Source: Treponema sp. (GTDB lineage: Bacteria > Spirochaetota > Spirochaetia > Treponematales > Breznakiellaceae). From it: 44,677 bases of DNA. Location: contig JAITRH010000199.1 of assembly GCA_031288495.1 (NCBI GenBank), forward strand, positions 1 through 44,677. The letters are read 5' to 3'. Position numbers and translations under genes: made by a program. Below are positions 1 to 9,280 of the stretch, piece after piece (within the stretch, counting starts at the first letter, position 1; each line of letters begins with the position of its first letter). The notes under the pieces were generated by a model that was not told where the DNA came from, did not search any database, and worked only from the letters and a program-made list of their open reading frames with translations.

Positions 1-6
1 CACCAC

Positions 7-147
7 GGTCAACAAGGTAAGGGGCCGGAAAACAAAGGAGGCCCACCGATTAAGGGGATTACACCGCTGGTTTGTCCAAAACATCCGCTTCACCGGTGCC
101 GGGCTTGAGCCCGCCGTCGGTGGACACCATTCCTTACCCTGTGGACC
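7..147. repeat. Dispersed intergenic element with terminal inverted repeats, copy A
   Basis: The left end GGTCAACAAGGTAAGG (7-22) is matched in inverted orientation by CCTTACCCTGTGGACC (132-147), with one mismatch pair. The interior has a GGGCTT/AGCCC hairpin at about 101-112. A second copy lies at 36103-36258: the first 30 bases agree at 28 positions, and the 33 bases from the hairpin on (101-133) agree at 29. The element sits directly 3' of the nif operon. The structure resembles a MITE or a repetitive extragenic palindrome; no coding capacity was seen. Confidence 0.7.
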
Positions 148-166
148 GGGGGAGTCCTCCCCCGGT
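145..166 (-). terminator. GC-rich stem-loop after the nif operon
   Basis: ACCGGGGGA pairs perfectly with TCCCCCGGT around a four-base loop, starting 7 nt past the nifN-B stop codon on the minus strand. No run of T follows, so this is a hairpin that could end or protect the nif transcript rather than a textbook intrinsic terminator. Confidence 0.45.
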
Positions 167-172
167 TCCTGC

Positions 173-2917
173 TTAGAACCGGCCCCGGTTCTTATGTGGA
201 ACCGTCCCTTCCGGTGCAGGGTTCAAATATGCCTTCGCCGCTTCTTTCACCGCCTCCTCAATCGGGCGGTAGGTCGTATAGGTGCTAATCCCCAGGGTAC
301 GGAACCGGTTCCTGGGGGCTTCCCCTATGCGCAGAGCTATAACGCCGTTACAGTCTCCGATGGTTTTTACCATAGTATCCATGAGGTTTTCTTTTGCCCC
401 CCGGTCCCCGGTACAATAGGTGAGGGCCTTCCTGAATTCCTTAAAACGGGCTTCACCGTCCTGCCATTCGTAGATGTAGAAGGCCTCGGCATGGCCGAAG
501 TGCTGATCCACCAGCACCCCGCCTCGGGACGAGACGGCAAAGCGCAGCGTCCTGTCCGCAGGGACGGCTTCTAAGCCGGCGGTTCCGCTCCTGTCCGTTG
601 CGAGGATTGCTTCGGCAGTTCTACCCTCCGCCTCTTCCCCCAGTTCCCCGGAACGGTCCCAATCCAGAGTACCCGCCGCGTCCGCCCGGCAGCGGCGGCA
701 GTGATACATCTGGGGGATCCGGGATGCGCAGCTCTTACGCAAGTCCATGATTTCCCGGCTGCTCAGCATGGACGCCTTTTCAAAGGCGGTGCCTGCTACC
801 GGAATGAGCTGCATGATATTGAAGAGATCCGCCCCCAGTTCCCGCACCTTCTCCGCTATGGCCGGGAGCTGATCCGCGTTAATACCCTTGAGGGCCACCG
901 CATTTACCTTGCAGACCATCCCGAGCTCCCGCAGCCGGCGTATCCCTGCCAGTTGGTTGGCCAGAAGCAGGGCCGCCCCGGTTTCCCCGGTGTACCGTTC
1001 ACCCTGATAGTCCACATGGCGGTAAATCTGCGCCCCTATCCGCGGGTGAAGGGCATTCACCGTTACCGTTACATGGGAAACCCCCAATCCGGCAAGCTCC
1101 TCCGCATAGAAGGGGAGCAGGAGGCCGTTGGTAGAAAGGCAGAAGATCGCCTCAGGATCGGATCGCCTGATAAGGGTCAGGGTTTCCCGGGTCTTTTCAA
1201 AATCCGCAAGGCTGTCCCCGGGACCGGCTATGCCCGCTACGGTAATCTCCGGCATAAGTTCCTTTGCCCTGAGGTACCGTTCCAGGGCCTTAGCCGGGGA
1301 CGCCGCCGCCGCGGTAAGACCGGGACGGCTTTCATTGGTACAACCGTACATACGGATACAGTAATTACATTGGATATTGCAGTGTACCGCTACGGGCAGA
1401 TGGATTCTCCCCTGGGTGCCGCCGCATCCGGAGAAGCAGGGATGCGCCGTGCTTTTCCGCAGGTTGAGAGCCCTGCTCGTTTCCTGAATCACCGGGGCCG
1501 TTTCCCGGATCTCCGGGGACTCTTCGGGTTCCGCTGCCCCGGGAGCCCCGCCGCGGTAATAGTTCCGGTAGAGCTCTTGCCTGAAATGGCGCTCGGTTTC
1601 CCCCAGGATGGTATTGGTGATCCGGTCAAGCAGGGTTAATCCCCCATAGCCCAGAGTACGGATACGCTGCCCCCCTACCTGATCGTGGATAGGGAAGGCG
1701 CAGCGTACCAGGGGTATGCCCAGACGCTCCTCTATGCGCCTGCCCTCTGAACTGCCGATGAGTATATTCACCCCATAGTCCCCGGCCAGTTCCTCAAGGG
1801 CGTCAAAATCACGGTCATCCATAACCGCGGTCTTTTGATCCCCATGAAATTCCCTGACGGGGGCCAGTTCTTCTTCCAGCAGGGCCGTAAACCCGGGGCA
1901 GGGGGAACCGGTCAGGGCAAGCGCGGGGAGGGCCCCGTTTTCCATGAGGAGCCGGCAGAGGGAATAGACAAAATCCGGTTCCCCAAATACCGCCGCCGCA
2001 ATACGGGCGTTGTACTTGTGGGAATCCACCATGGCATCCAGATACCGGCCCCGCTCTTTTCTTAAGTCTTCCGTAACCCGTCCCCCCAGGTCTTCCAGCA
2101 GCCGGATCAGGCGATCCGTATCACGGAGCCCTATGGGAAGGGGGGAACGCAGCAGAGGAACGCCGTAGGCGGCTTCCAGATAGCGTCCGGGGGAACAGTC
2201 CTCTTCGATGAAGGAACTCAGTTCAATGGTACACCGGGCGCCGGCCATAGAGGCGATCTCCTCAAGGCCGGTCCCCGCGGCGGAAAGACGACGGTACACC
2301 TGCTCGTGGGGGCCGTCCAGGTTCTCCGAAAGATCCGGGAGGAGGGTTACCCCTAGGCCCATCTCTTTGAAAAGACCTTTAAGGAAGCGGGTATCCGCGG
2401 GGCTTATCATGCCGGTGATGATATTCACCCTGTCCTTGAACGGCCCCTTCATTTCGGTCTGCTCCACCAGCGCCCGCAGGGCCCTAAAAAAACCCTCGTA
2501 CTGGGTACCTCCGTATCCGGGAGAGTGCACGGTGATGATCTTGGTACGTACCTGGGGGCGCTCTGTAAGAAAATCCCGGACCATTCTATCCACATCTTCC
2601 CCTATGGTTTCCGCAAGGCAGGTGGTAGAAAGCCCTATTACCTGGGGATCGTAGAGTTTGATGAGATTATCCAGCCCTTTCACCAGGTTCTTCTCCCCGC
2701 CGAACACCGTCCCCTCCTCGGTGAGGGATGAGGATGCAATATCCACGGGTTCGTTATAATGGGTGGCCATGTGCCGCCTGATATAGGTGGCGCAGCCTTG
2801 GGAGCCGTGGAGTATATTCATACAGCCCCGTATGCCGCAAAAGGCGCCGACACTTCCCATGGGCATACACATCTTGCAGGGATTGCTATTCAAATGAACA
2901 AGATTCTTACGCATCAT
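173..2917 (-). CDS. nifN-B: NifN-NifB fusion with C-terminal NifX-like domain, FeMo-cofactor biosynthesis
   Basis: Three modules in one 914-residue chain. Residues about 1-455 are NifN-like (NPCKMCMP, HGSQGCATY and TTCLAETIGED motifs), the partner of NifE in the scaffold where NifB-co matures. Residues about 490-780 are NifB, a radical SAM enzyme: CNIQCNYC is the CX3CX2C cluster motif, followed by NESRPG, AGPGDSLA and the C-terminal HCRRCRADA. Residues about 800-890 resemble the NifX/NafY cofactor-binding domain (VDQHFGHAEAFYIYEW). NifN-B fusions are known in clostridia. Oddity: between HPCF and GRIHLPVA the usual Azotobacter-type His-rich AHH segment is replaced by SGCGGTQ. Last gene of the operon, 6 nt after nifE. 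Two adjacent ATGs follow AGGAAAGG; the second may be used. Confidence 0.93.
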   Translation of the reverse strand: MMRKNLVHLNSNPCKMCMPMGSVGAFCGIRGCMNILHGSQGCATYIRRHMATHYNEPVDIASSSLTEEGTVFGGEKNLVKGLDNLIKLYDPQVIGLSTTCLAETIGEDVDRMVRDFLTERPQVRTKIITVHSPGYGGTQYEGFFRALRALVEQTEMKGPFKDRVNIITGMISPADTRFLKGLFKEMGLGVTLLPDLSENLDGPHEQVYRRLSAAGTGLEEIASMAGARCTIELSSFIEEDCSPGRYLEAAYGVPLLRSPLPIGLRDTDRLIRLLEDLGGRVTEDLRKERGRYLDAMVDSHKYNARIAAAVFGEPDFVYSLCRLLMENGALPALALTGSPCPGFTALLEEELAPVREFHGDQKTAVMDDRDFDALEELAGDYGVNILIGSSEGRRIEERLGIPLVRCAFPIHDQVGGQRIRTLGYGGLTLLDRITNTILGETERHFRQELYRNYYRGGAPGAAEPEESPEIRETAPVIQETSRALNLRKSTAHPCFSGCGGTQGRIHLPVAVHCNIQCNYCIRMYGCTNESRPGLTAAAASPAKALERYLRAKELMPEITVAGIAGPGDSLADFEKTRETLTLIRRSDPEAIFCLSTNGLLLPFYAEELAGLGVSHVTVTVNALHPRIGAQIYRHVDYQGERYTGETGAALLLANQLAGIRRLRELGMVCKVNAVALKGINADQLPAIAEKVRELGADLFNIMQLIPVAGTAFEKASMLSSREIMDLRKSCASRIPQMYHCRRCRADAAGTLDWDRSGELGEEAEGRTAEAILATDRSGTAGLEAVPADRTLRFAVSSRGGVLVDQHFGHAEAFYIYEWQDGEARFKEFRKALTYCTGDRGAKENLMDTMVKTIGDCNGVIALRIGEAPRNRFRTLGISTYTTYRPIEEAVKEAAKAYLNPAPEGTVPHKNRGRF

Positions 2918-2923
2918 CCTTTC

Positions 2924-4255
2924 CTATAAAAATTGCCAAACCGGGCTATTCATGGAAAGATGAATCTCCCGCATAAAATGAGCCGTCCCTTCGTAACCTG
3001 CCAGGGCGTGTTTGCGCTCGTGGTTATGATCGCAGAAGGCTATGCCCAGCTTATAGGCCAGGGGCCGTTCCTTAACGCCGCCGACCAGAATATCCGCCCC
3101 CTTCTCCCGCATAAACGATGCCAGTTCCGCGGGGGTGGCGTCGTCCAGGACTACCGCATCATCACCCACGAGGCTTCCGATGATCTCGTAATCCTCCTTT
3201 TGGCCGGTCTGGGTTCCCACTACCACGGTTTCCATGCCCAGGGAGGTAAACTGCCGGATAAGGGAGATTGCCTTAAAGCCGCCGCCCACATAGACCGCCG
3301 CTTTCTTCCCCCTCAAATGGGGAAGGTATCTTTCCACGAGGGGCTGTAAAGCCGCTTCCTGCTTCCGGCAAAAGGCTTCCGCCTTCTCCCGGGCCGGCTC
3401 ATCCCCCAAGGCTTCGGCTATACGCAGCAGCGAGGAAGAGGTATCCCCAATGCCGAAGAAGCTGACCTTGATATAGGGGATACCCATCTCTTCCTCCATA
3501 CGCCTGGCCAGGTAGGTCATGGACCCCGCGCACTGTACCAGGTTGAGCTTTGCCCCGGGCGCCCTGATGAGGGTTTCGTAGGATGCGTCCCCCGTAACCG
3601 TAGATACCACCGGTATACCCAGGGCTTTCAGATAATTGGCGATGATCCATATCTCCCCGGCAAGGTTAAAGTCCCCAAGGATGTTAACCCCCCTGCCGGC
3701 GTTTCCCACGGGCAGGGCGTGGGGGCGTATCAGTTCCATGATGGCATTGCAGGCCATACGGTAGCCGAAGGACTTGTTCCCCGAAAACCCCGGGGACTTT
3801 ACCGGAATAACCCGTATAGCGTGGCGTTTTTCCGCAGCCCGGCACACCGCTTCTACATCGTCCCCGATAACCCCCACAATGCAGGTGGCGTAGATAAAGA
3901 TAAGCCGGGGGTGGTACTGTTCCGCGGCCTCGTCAATTGCCCGGGTCAGTTTTTCCGTTCCGCCGAAGACTATATCCTCTTCCCGCAGATCCGTAGAGAA
4001 GCTCTGGCGGTAGAGTTCACTCCCGCTTGAAAGGCTCCCCCGGATATCCCAGGTATAGGATGCACACCCTATAGGGCCGTGGACTATATGGAACGCATCG
4101 GTGATGGGGTTCAGCACTACCCGGGCGCCGCAGTATACACAGGCGCGCTGGCTCACCGAACCGGAGACGCTGTTCTTGTCGCACCGTATCCCCGCGCCCT
4201 CTTTGCCGCGGCCTATGGAAACCTTCCGTTCCTCTAGTATTTCTACTGCTTCCAT
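2924..4255 (-). CDS. nifE: NifE, FeMo-cofactor scaffold subunit
   Basis: A 443-residue member of the nitrogenase alpha-like family. Cys-containing motifs corresponding to cluster ligands are visible: ACVYCGARVVLNP near residue 40, GPIGCASYTW near 62 and ATCIVGVIGDD near 125. The order nifDKE-NB and the lack of the NifD cofactor ligand pattern (no HSYDYSGP motif) distinguish it from NifD. It forms a heterotetramer with NifN, here the N-terminal part of the downstream fusion, on which NifB-co is converted to FeMo-co. A good ribosome site (AGGAGATAAGGAT) precedes the ATG. It starts 11 nt after nifK, so co-translation is likely. Confidence 0.95.
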   Translation of the reverse strand: MEAVEILEERKVSIGRGKEGAGIRCDKNSVSGSVSQRACVYCGARVVLNPITDAFHIVHGPIGCASYTWDIRGSLSSGSELYRQSFSTDLREEDIVFGGTEKLTRAIDEAAEQYHPRLIFIYATCIVGVIGDDVEAVCRAAEKRHAIRVIPVKSPGFSGNKSFGYRMACNAIMELIRPHALPVGNAGRGVNILGDFNLAGEIWIIANYLKALGIPVVSTVTGDASYETLIRAPGAKLNLVQCAGSMTYLARRMEEEMGIPYIKVSFFGIGDTSSSLLRIAEALGDEPAREKAEAFCRKQEAALQPLVERYLPHLRGKKAAVYVGGGFKAISLIRQFTSLGMETVVVGTQTGQKEDYEIIGSLVGDDAVVLDDATPAELASFMREKGADILVGGVKERPLAYKLGIAFCDHNHERKHALAGYEGTAHFMREIHLSMNSPVWQFL

Positions 4256-4266
4256 ATCCTTATCTC

Positions 4267-5631
4267 CTACATGACCAGTTCCAGGTCTTCATCCGCCGCG
4301 TCCCTGTCCTGGCGGTCCATCAGCGCCTCGGTGATCTTTTCAAAGAGCCGCAATGCCCCCCGGTACCCAAGCAGGGGGAAATAGGAGTGGGCGTACCGAT
4401 CCAGGATAGGAAAGCCCACCCGTACAAAGGGAATATCCTCGGCCTTGGCGATCTGCTTGCCGTAGGAAGAGCCCAGCATAAGGTCTACCCCGTCGTTCTT
4501 GATCCACTGATGAAGGTCAAAGAGATCCGCGGAAGCCTTGGCGGTACAGCCGGCAAGGCCGTACCGGGAGAAAAGGCCCGTGGCCTTCCGCACAAAGGCA
4601 TCGCCGGGTGTACCGGTCATAACATATTTGGGTATCATGCCCATTTCGAGCACAAAGCCGGTGAGGGCCAGCACGGTGTCGGGATCCCCGAAAACCGCCA
4701 CGCATTTCCCTGAAAGGTAGAAATGGGCGTCCAGGATCACATCGATAAGCTGGCCCCGTTCTTCCTCAAGAGCGTAGGGAACTTCCCGACAGGCCCAGCG
4801 GGAAAGGGCTGTGAGCAAGGTATCGGTGTTCTCTATCCCGATGGGCAAAGGCACAAGATCATAAGGAACGGAGCACTGCCGGCTTAAGACCTCCGCCGGT
4901 TCTTCGCTGGTCAGTTCTCCCAGGGCAAAGACCCGGGGGCAGTCCCCAAGGCTCACGATCGCTTCAATTGTGGTCCCCCCGGGAGGATACATGACATAGT
5001 TCCCCGTCATGGGGGCATCCATCACCTCGCTCGTATCGGGGAAGAGGATAAAGGGAATCTCCATGAGCGTGAAGAGCCGCTTGAGTTCCCGCATATCCCC
5101 CGGATTTACAAAACCGGGGAAGACTCCCACCCTGTCATGGGGCTTCCCCCGGGATTTACTCAGGTATCGAATGAACCCCGCCATCATATTGTAGTAGCCG
5201 TTGATATGGCTTCCCACATAGCTCGGGGTATTGGTATGAACCACGAGCTTGCCCGGGGGAATTTCCATGTCCTGAATATACGCATTGAGGTCGTCTCCGA
5301 TCGTTTCGGAAAGACAGGTAGTATGCACCGCAATGATGTCGGGATCGTAGATATCGAAGATATTCTTCACCGCGGTTTTAAGGTTACTGCCGCCCCCGAA
5401 GACCGACGCCCCTTCGGTAAAGGAACTGGTAGAACCTATAGCGGGCTCTTTGAAGTGCCGGGACAGGTAGGTCCGGTGATAGGAACTGCACCCCTGGGAA
5501 CCGTGGCTGTGGGGCATACAGCGGTGTACCCCCAAGGCGGCATAGAGGGCGCCCACAGGCTGACAGGTCTTGCAGGGATTTATCCGCAGGGCGCTCCGCT
5601 GGTAGATCTCTTGGGGCGTGAGGTTAAGCAT
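4267..5631 (-). CDS. nifK: Nitrogenase MoFe protein beta subunit
   Basis: A 454-residue beta subunit, short like the clostridial form and lacking the N-terminal extension of Azotobacter NifK. P-cluster Cys motifs are present: INPCKTCQPVG near residue 20, HGSQGCSSY near 45 and TTCLSETIGDD near 105. The gene overlaps the end of nifD by 8 nt, consistent with translational coupling and equal subunit production. AAAGGAGG lies about 7 nt before the ATG. Together with NifD it forms the alpha2beta2 enzyme that reduces N2 using electrons from NifH. Confidence 0.96.
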   Translation of the reverse strand: MLNLTPQEIYQRSALRINPCKTCQPVGALYAALGVHRCMPHSHGSQGCSSYHRTYLSRHFKEPAIGSTSSFTEGASVFGGGSNLKTAVKNIFDIYDPDIIAVHTTCLSETIGDDLNAYIQDMEIPPGKLVVHTNTPSYVGSHINGYYNMMAGFIRYLSKSRGKPHDRVGVFPGFVNPGDMRELKRLFTLMEIPFILFPDTSEVMDAPMTGNYVMYPPGGTTIEAIVSLGDCPRVFALGELTSEEPAEVLSRQCSVPYDLVPLPIGIENTDTLLTALSRWACREVPYALEEERGQLIDVILDAHFYLSGKCVAVFGDPDTVLALTGFVLEMGMIPKYVMTGTPGDAFVRKATGLFSRYGLAGCTAKASADLFDLHQWIKNDGVDLMLGSSYGKQIAKAEDIPFVRVGFPILDRYAHSYFPLLGYRGALRLFEKITEALMDRQDRDAADEDLELVM

Positions 5632-7225
5632 CGGTGTCCTCCTTTACGGCAGCTTCCAGCATGGGCTTATTCTTCCAGGGCGGGGCAATAAGCCTCCAGG
5701 CAGGGGCATAGATCCCCATAGTAATATCCCGGGCAAAGTTGACGGCCCCCTGGAACCCCGCATAGGGCCCCGAATAATCGTAGGAGTGAAGCTGCCGCGA
5801 CAAAACCCCCGCCTTTTGCAGCATGTATTTATCCTTGATGCCGGAGAAGAAAATATCCGGCTTGAGTTGGGCAAGGAATGCTTCCGTCTCGTAATGGTTA
5901 AGATCGTCCACCACATAGGAGCCGGTTTTCATATCGGGAATGAGCCCCCGGTAATCCTCCAACTGTATCGTGCCTTTCAGTTCCGCATAGCGTTCCGGTG
6001 TCAGATAGGAATGGTACGCGGCCTCGTCCTTTTTTACCACCAGATGTTCGATGTTCTTGTTATCCGCATCTTCCTTGATGGTAGGGATCACCTTGCGGCC
6101 CTCGTAGTCGTCGCGGTGGGCAAACTCATGCCCTGCAAGAACCGTGGTAACGCCGAAATCCGCCAGGAGGTACTGGTAGTGGTGCGCCCGGGATCCTCCC
6201 ACATAGAGGGCGGCTGTTTTACCCTGGAGCTTTTCCCGGTAGTAATCCCGGGCCTCCGTAATCTGGGCCAGTTCGTCGGCGATCACCTCCTCGGTGCGCC
6301 GGATCAGATCCTCATTGCCGAAATAGGCCGCTATTTCCCGCAGGGAGACCAGCGTGGCGTCTATGCCGATAAAGTTGATCTTGAGCCAGTCAATGCCGTA
6401 CTTGGTCTTCATCATCTCGGCAATATAGTTGATGGATCTATGGCACTGAACCAGATTGAGGTTCGCAAGATGCGCGTTTTTCAGTTCCTCGTAGCTGCCG
6501 TCCCCGGTCATCACCGACACGACCTCGTAGCCTATGCGCTTGAGGAGCCGCTCGGTTTCCCAGCCGTCGCCGCCGATGTTGTATTCACCGAGAATGTTCA
6601 GCGCATACCGGGTCTTGGGGGCCTTATCCCCGGTACCGATAACCCGGCGCATCAGGGTGTTGTTGGCGATATGGTGGCCTGCGCTCTGGCTTACCCCCTT
6701 GTAGCCCTCGCAGCTATAGGCCATACACTGGATGCCGTAAAGCGTTTCGGTTTCCGCGGCTACCGCATGAATATCATCACCGATAAGCCCTACAGGACAG
6801 GTAGAACAGATCATGATACACCCAGGATGAAAGATATCCACCGCTTCCTTGATAGCCTGCCGGAGTTTCTTTTCACCGCCGAATACGATATCCGGTTCCT
6901 GCATATCCGTAGAAAAACAGTATTGGATGTAAGCGCCGGTCTCGGAGCGCGCCTTGTTCCGCCGGGTTCCCCAGGCATAGTAGCTGCACCCTATAGGGCC
7001 GTGTACCAGGACCAGCACATCCTTGAGGGGGCCAAGAACCACCCCCTTACACCCCGCATAACAGCAGCCCCGCATGGTCATGATCCCCGGTATGGTCCGG
7101 TTATTGGCGGCGATATGCTGATCCGGCTTTGTCTCGTCTACCTCGACTATATGTTCCTTCCGGTTTTTATAGACCCTGGCGCTGTACTTGTCCAGCACGG
7201 TGGTTTTAACCTTATTCACTTGCAC
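5624..7225 (-). CDS. nifD: Nitrogenase MoFe protein alpha subunit, clostridial type
   Basis: Catalytic subunit that binds FeMo-co. Visible ligands and key residues: RGCCYAGCKGVV (P-cluster Cys, near residue 54), GPIGCSYYAW, STCPVGLIGDD, EGYKGVSQSAGHH (the His equivalent to Azotobacter His195), LNLVQCHRSINY (cofactor Cys) and QLHSYDYSGPY (cofactor His). The 533-residue length and an insertion of about 50 residues after HRDDYEGRKVIP match the Clostridium pasteurianum form. These ligands and the nifEN-B context argue for molybdenum rather than AnfD/VnfD type. No ATG start exists. The ORF opens at GTG 7225, but AGGAG is better spaced for the GTG at 7219, two codons later. Confidence 0.96.
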   Translation of the reverse strand: MQVNKVKTTVLDKYSARVYKNRKEHIVEVDETKPDQHIAANNRTIPGIMTMRGCCYAGCKGVVLGPLKDVLVLVHGPIGCSYYAWGTRRNKARSETGAYIQYCFSTDMQEPDIVFGGEKKLRQAIKEAVDIFHPGCIMICSTCPVGLIGDDIHAVAAETETLYGIQCMAYSCEGYKGVSQSAGHHIANNTLMRRVIGTGDKAPKTRYALNILGEYNIGGDGWETERLLKRIGYEVVSVMTGDGSYEELKNAHLANLNLVQCHRSINYIAEMMKTKYGIDWLKINFIGIDATLVSLREIAAYFGNEDLIRRTEEVIADELAQITEARDYYREKLQGKTAALYVGGSRAHHYQYLLADFGVTTVLAGHEFAHRDDYEGRKVIPTIKEDADNKNIEHLVVKKDEAAYHSYLTPERYAELKGTIQLEDYRGLIPDMKTGSYVVDDLNHYETEAFLAQLKPDIFFSGIKDKYMLQKAGVLSRQLHSYDYSGPYAGFQGAVNFARDITMGIYAPAWRLIAPPWKNKPMLEAAVKEDTDA

Positions 7226-7237
7226 CTCTCCTCATGT

Positions 7238-7612
7238 TTAAAGTCCGCTTTCCCCGGTGCGGACCCCGTAGGTCTCGCCGGCGGGGAGTATAAAGATCCT
7301 GCCGTCCCCGGGATTCCCGGTCTGGTTTACCCTGATGATGGTCTTTACCGCCAGTTCCACCTGATCATCCTCGATAATCAGGGTGAAGAACCGTTTGGGG
7401 ATAAGCCGCATGCTTTCGGTAAGGGCTTCCCCTACATCGGATACGGGGAGTTCCCCGGTATTCACCACTATCTGAAGGGTGAGCGGATCCAGGTGTTTCT
7501 TCCCCCGGCCGAGGCATGGACGGCAGAGAAAGGCCGGAAACCCCGCATTGGCCAGAGCTTCCTTGGTCTCGTTCACCTTATTGGTTCTGATAAAGGTCAT
7601 TACTTCTTTCAT
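7238..7612 (-). CDS. nifI2: NifI2, PII-like regulator of nitrogenase
   Basis: A 124-residue GlnB-family protein lying between nifI1 and nifD, a position diagnostic for the NifI pair. In methanogens NifI1/NifI2 bind the MoFe protein and switch nitrogenase off when ammonium is present; 2-oxoglutarate relieves this. The C-terminal PII signature GNPGDGRIFILP and the segment LGRGKKHLDPL are visible. The T-loop region differs from classic GlnB, and no uridylylatable Tyr in a GlnB-like T-loop is evident. The ribosome site is weak (GTAGGA). It lies 9 nt after nifI1 and 12 nt before nifD. Confidence 0.92.
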   Translation of the reverse strand: MKEVMTFIRTNKVNETKEALANAGFPAFLCRPCLGRGKKHLDPLTLQIVVNTGELPVSDVGEALTESMRLIPKRFFTLIIEDDQVELAVKTIIRVNQTGNPGDGRIFILPAGETYGVRTGESGL

Positions 7613-7621
7613 GGCGCCGTC

Positions 7622-7948
7622 CTACAGGCCCTGCTTGCCGGTGCTGATGGTATAGGCATCCACCACAGGGCTGATAAAGATCCGGCCGTCCCCATAACGG
7701 CCCTTGTCGCCGGTTCTCGCATTCCGCATGATCACCTTCACGACATCATCTTTATCCTCGTCATTGATCACCATAAGCAGCATCTCCTTGGGTATCTCGT
7801 CATAATGAACATCCCCAACGGCAATTCCCTTCTGTTTGCCCCGTCCAAAAACATCCATCTTGGTAACCGCGGGAAAGCCCGCCGCCAGTAATTCGCTCAA
7901 GACTATTCCTACTTTTTCAGGCCGTATAATCGCCCGGACCAGTACCAT
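7622..7948 (-). CDS. nifI1: NifI1, PII-like regulator of nitrogenase
   Basis: A 108-residue GlnB-family protein directly downstream of nifH. It begins with the family-typical VLVRAIIRPEKV beta strand, has VFGRGKQKGIAVG before the T-loop, and ends with the PII signature TGDKGRYGDGRIFISP. It acts with NifI2 as a sensor of 2-oxoglutarate/ATP that controls nitrogenase activity by direct binding. AGGAGG lies 6 nt before the ATG. The 85-nt gap to nifH holds a strong stem-loop that could lower its expression relative to nifH. Confidence 0.93.
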   Translation of the reverse strand: MVLVRAIIRPEKVGIVLSELLAAGFPAVTKMDVFGRGKQKGIAVGDVHYDEIPKEMLLMVINDEDKDDVVKVIMRNARTGDKGRYGDGRIFISPVVDAYTISTGKQGL

Positions 7949-7967
7949 ACATACCTCCTAAAAATCA

Positions 7968-8010
7968 GGGGTCCTCCGGCAATTCCGGCTGGATTCCCGG
8001 AGGTTTCCCC
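7968..8010 (-). promoter_or_regulatory. Stem-loop between nifH and nifI1 (possible attenuator or mRNA stabiliser)
   Basis: On the minus strand GGGG then CCTCCGG pair with CCGGAGG then CCCC across an internal loop, and the hairpin is followed by CTGATTTTTA. It lies between the nifH stop and the nifI1 ribosome site. Such a partial terminator or 3'-end stabiliser would make Fe protein more abundant than the downstream products, as nitrogenase stoichiometry requires. Confidence 0.6.
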
Positions 8011-8033
8011 TATAAAATCGATTCAATAGACCC

Positions 8034-9006
<973 letters not shown>

Positions 9007-9035
9007 AAAATACCGTATATTTATTCAATGTTCAA
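9007..9035 (-). promoter_or_regulatory. Candidate sigma-70-type promoter of the nif operon with overlapping inverted repeat
   Basis: On the minus strand TTGAAC (9030-9035) and TATTTT (9007-9012) are separated by exactly 17 bases, about 150 bases upstream of nifH. An inverted repeat, TATACG - 7 bases - CGTATA, overlaps the -10 element and could be an operator. Confidence 0.45.
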
Positions 9036-9280
9036 GAGGTAAAGGTAATTTTTTTTAAAAAAACCGTGTTTTTTGCAACTCCAATCTATCCTGCGGCGGC
9101 GGATAGCCTGAGCATCCATTGAAAGGGGGATGCCCTGCGGGAAACCCGGATGACCCGGGACGTGGGGTTGTGCTGGCCTCCATCCTGTAAGCGCCAGGCC
9201 CGGCTCGATCGTATCCGCGAAAACAGGGGAAAGAGCGGGGCTCTCGATGGGCCGAGCGCGGAGCCGCGGAAACCAACGCC

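Noticed and set aside
5618-7891. 757-codon plus-strand ORF opposite nifD, nifI2 and nifI1
   Set aside because: It is the shadow of conserved minus-strand genes with recognisable active sites; its translation matches no family and it has no ribosome site of its own.
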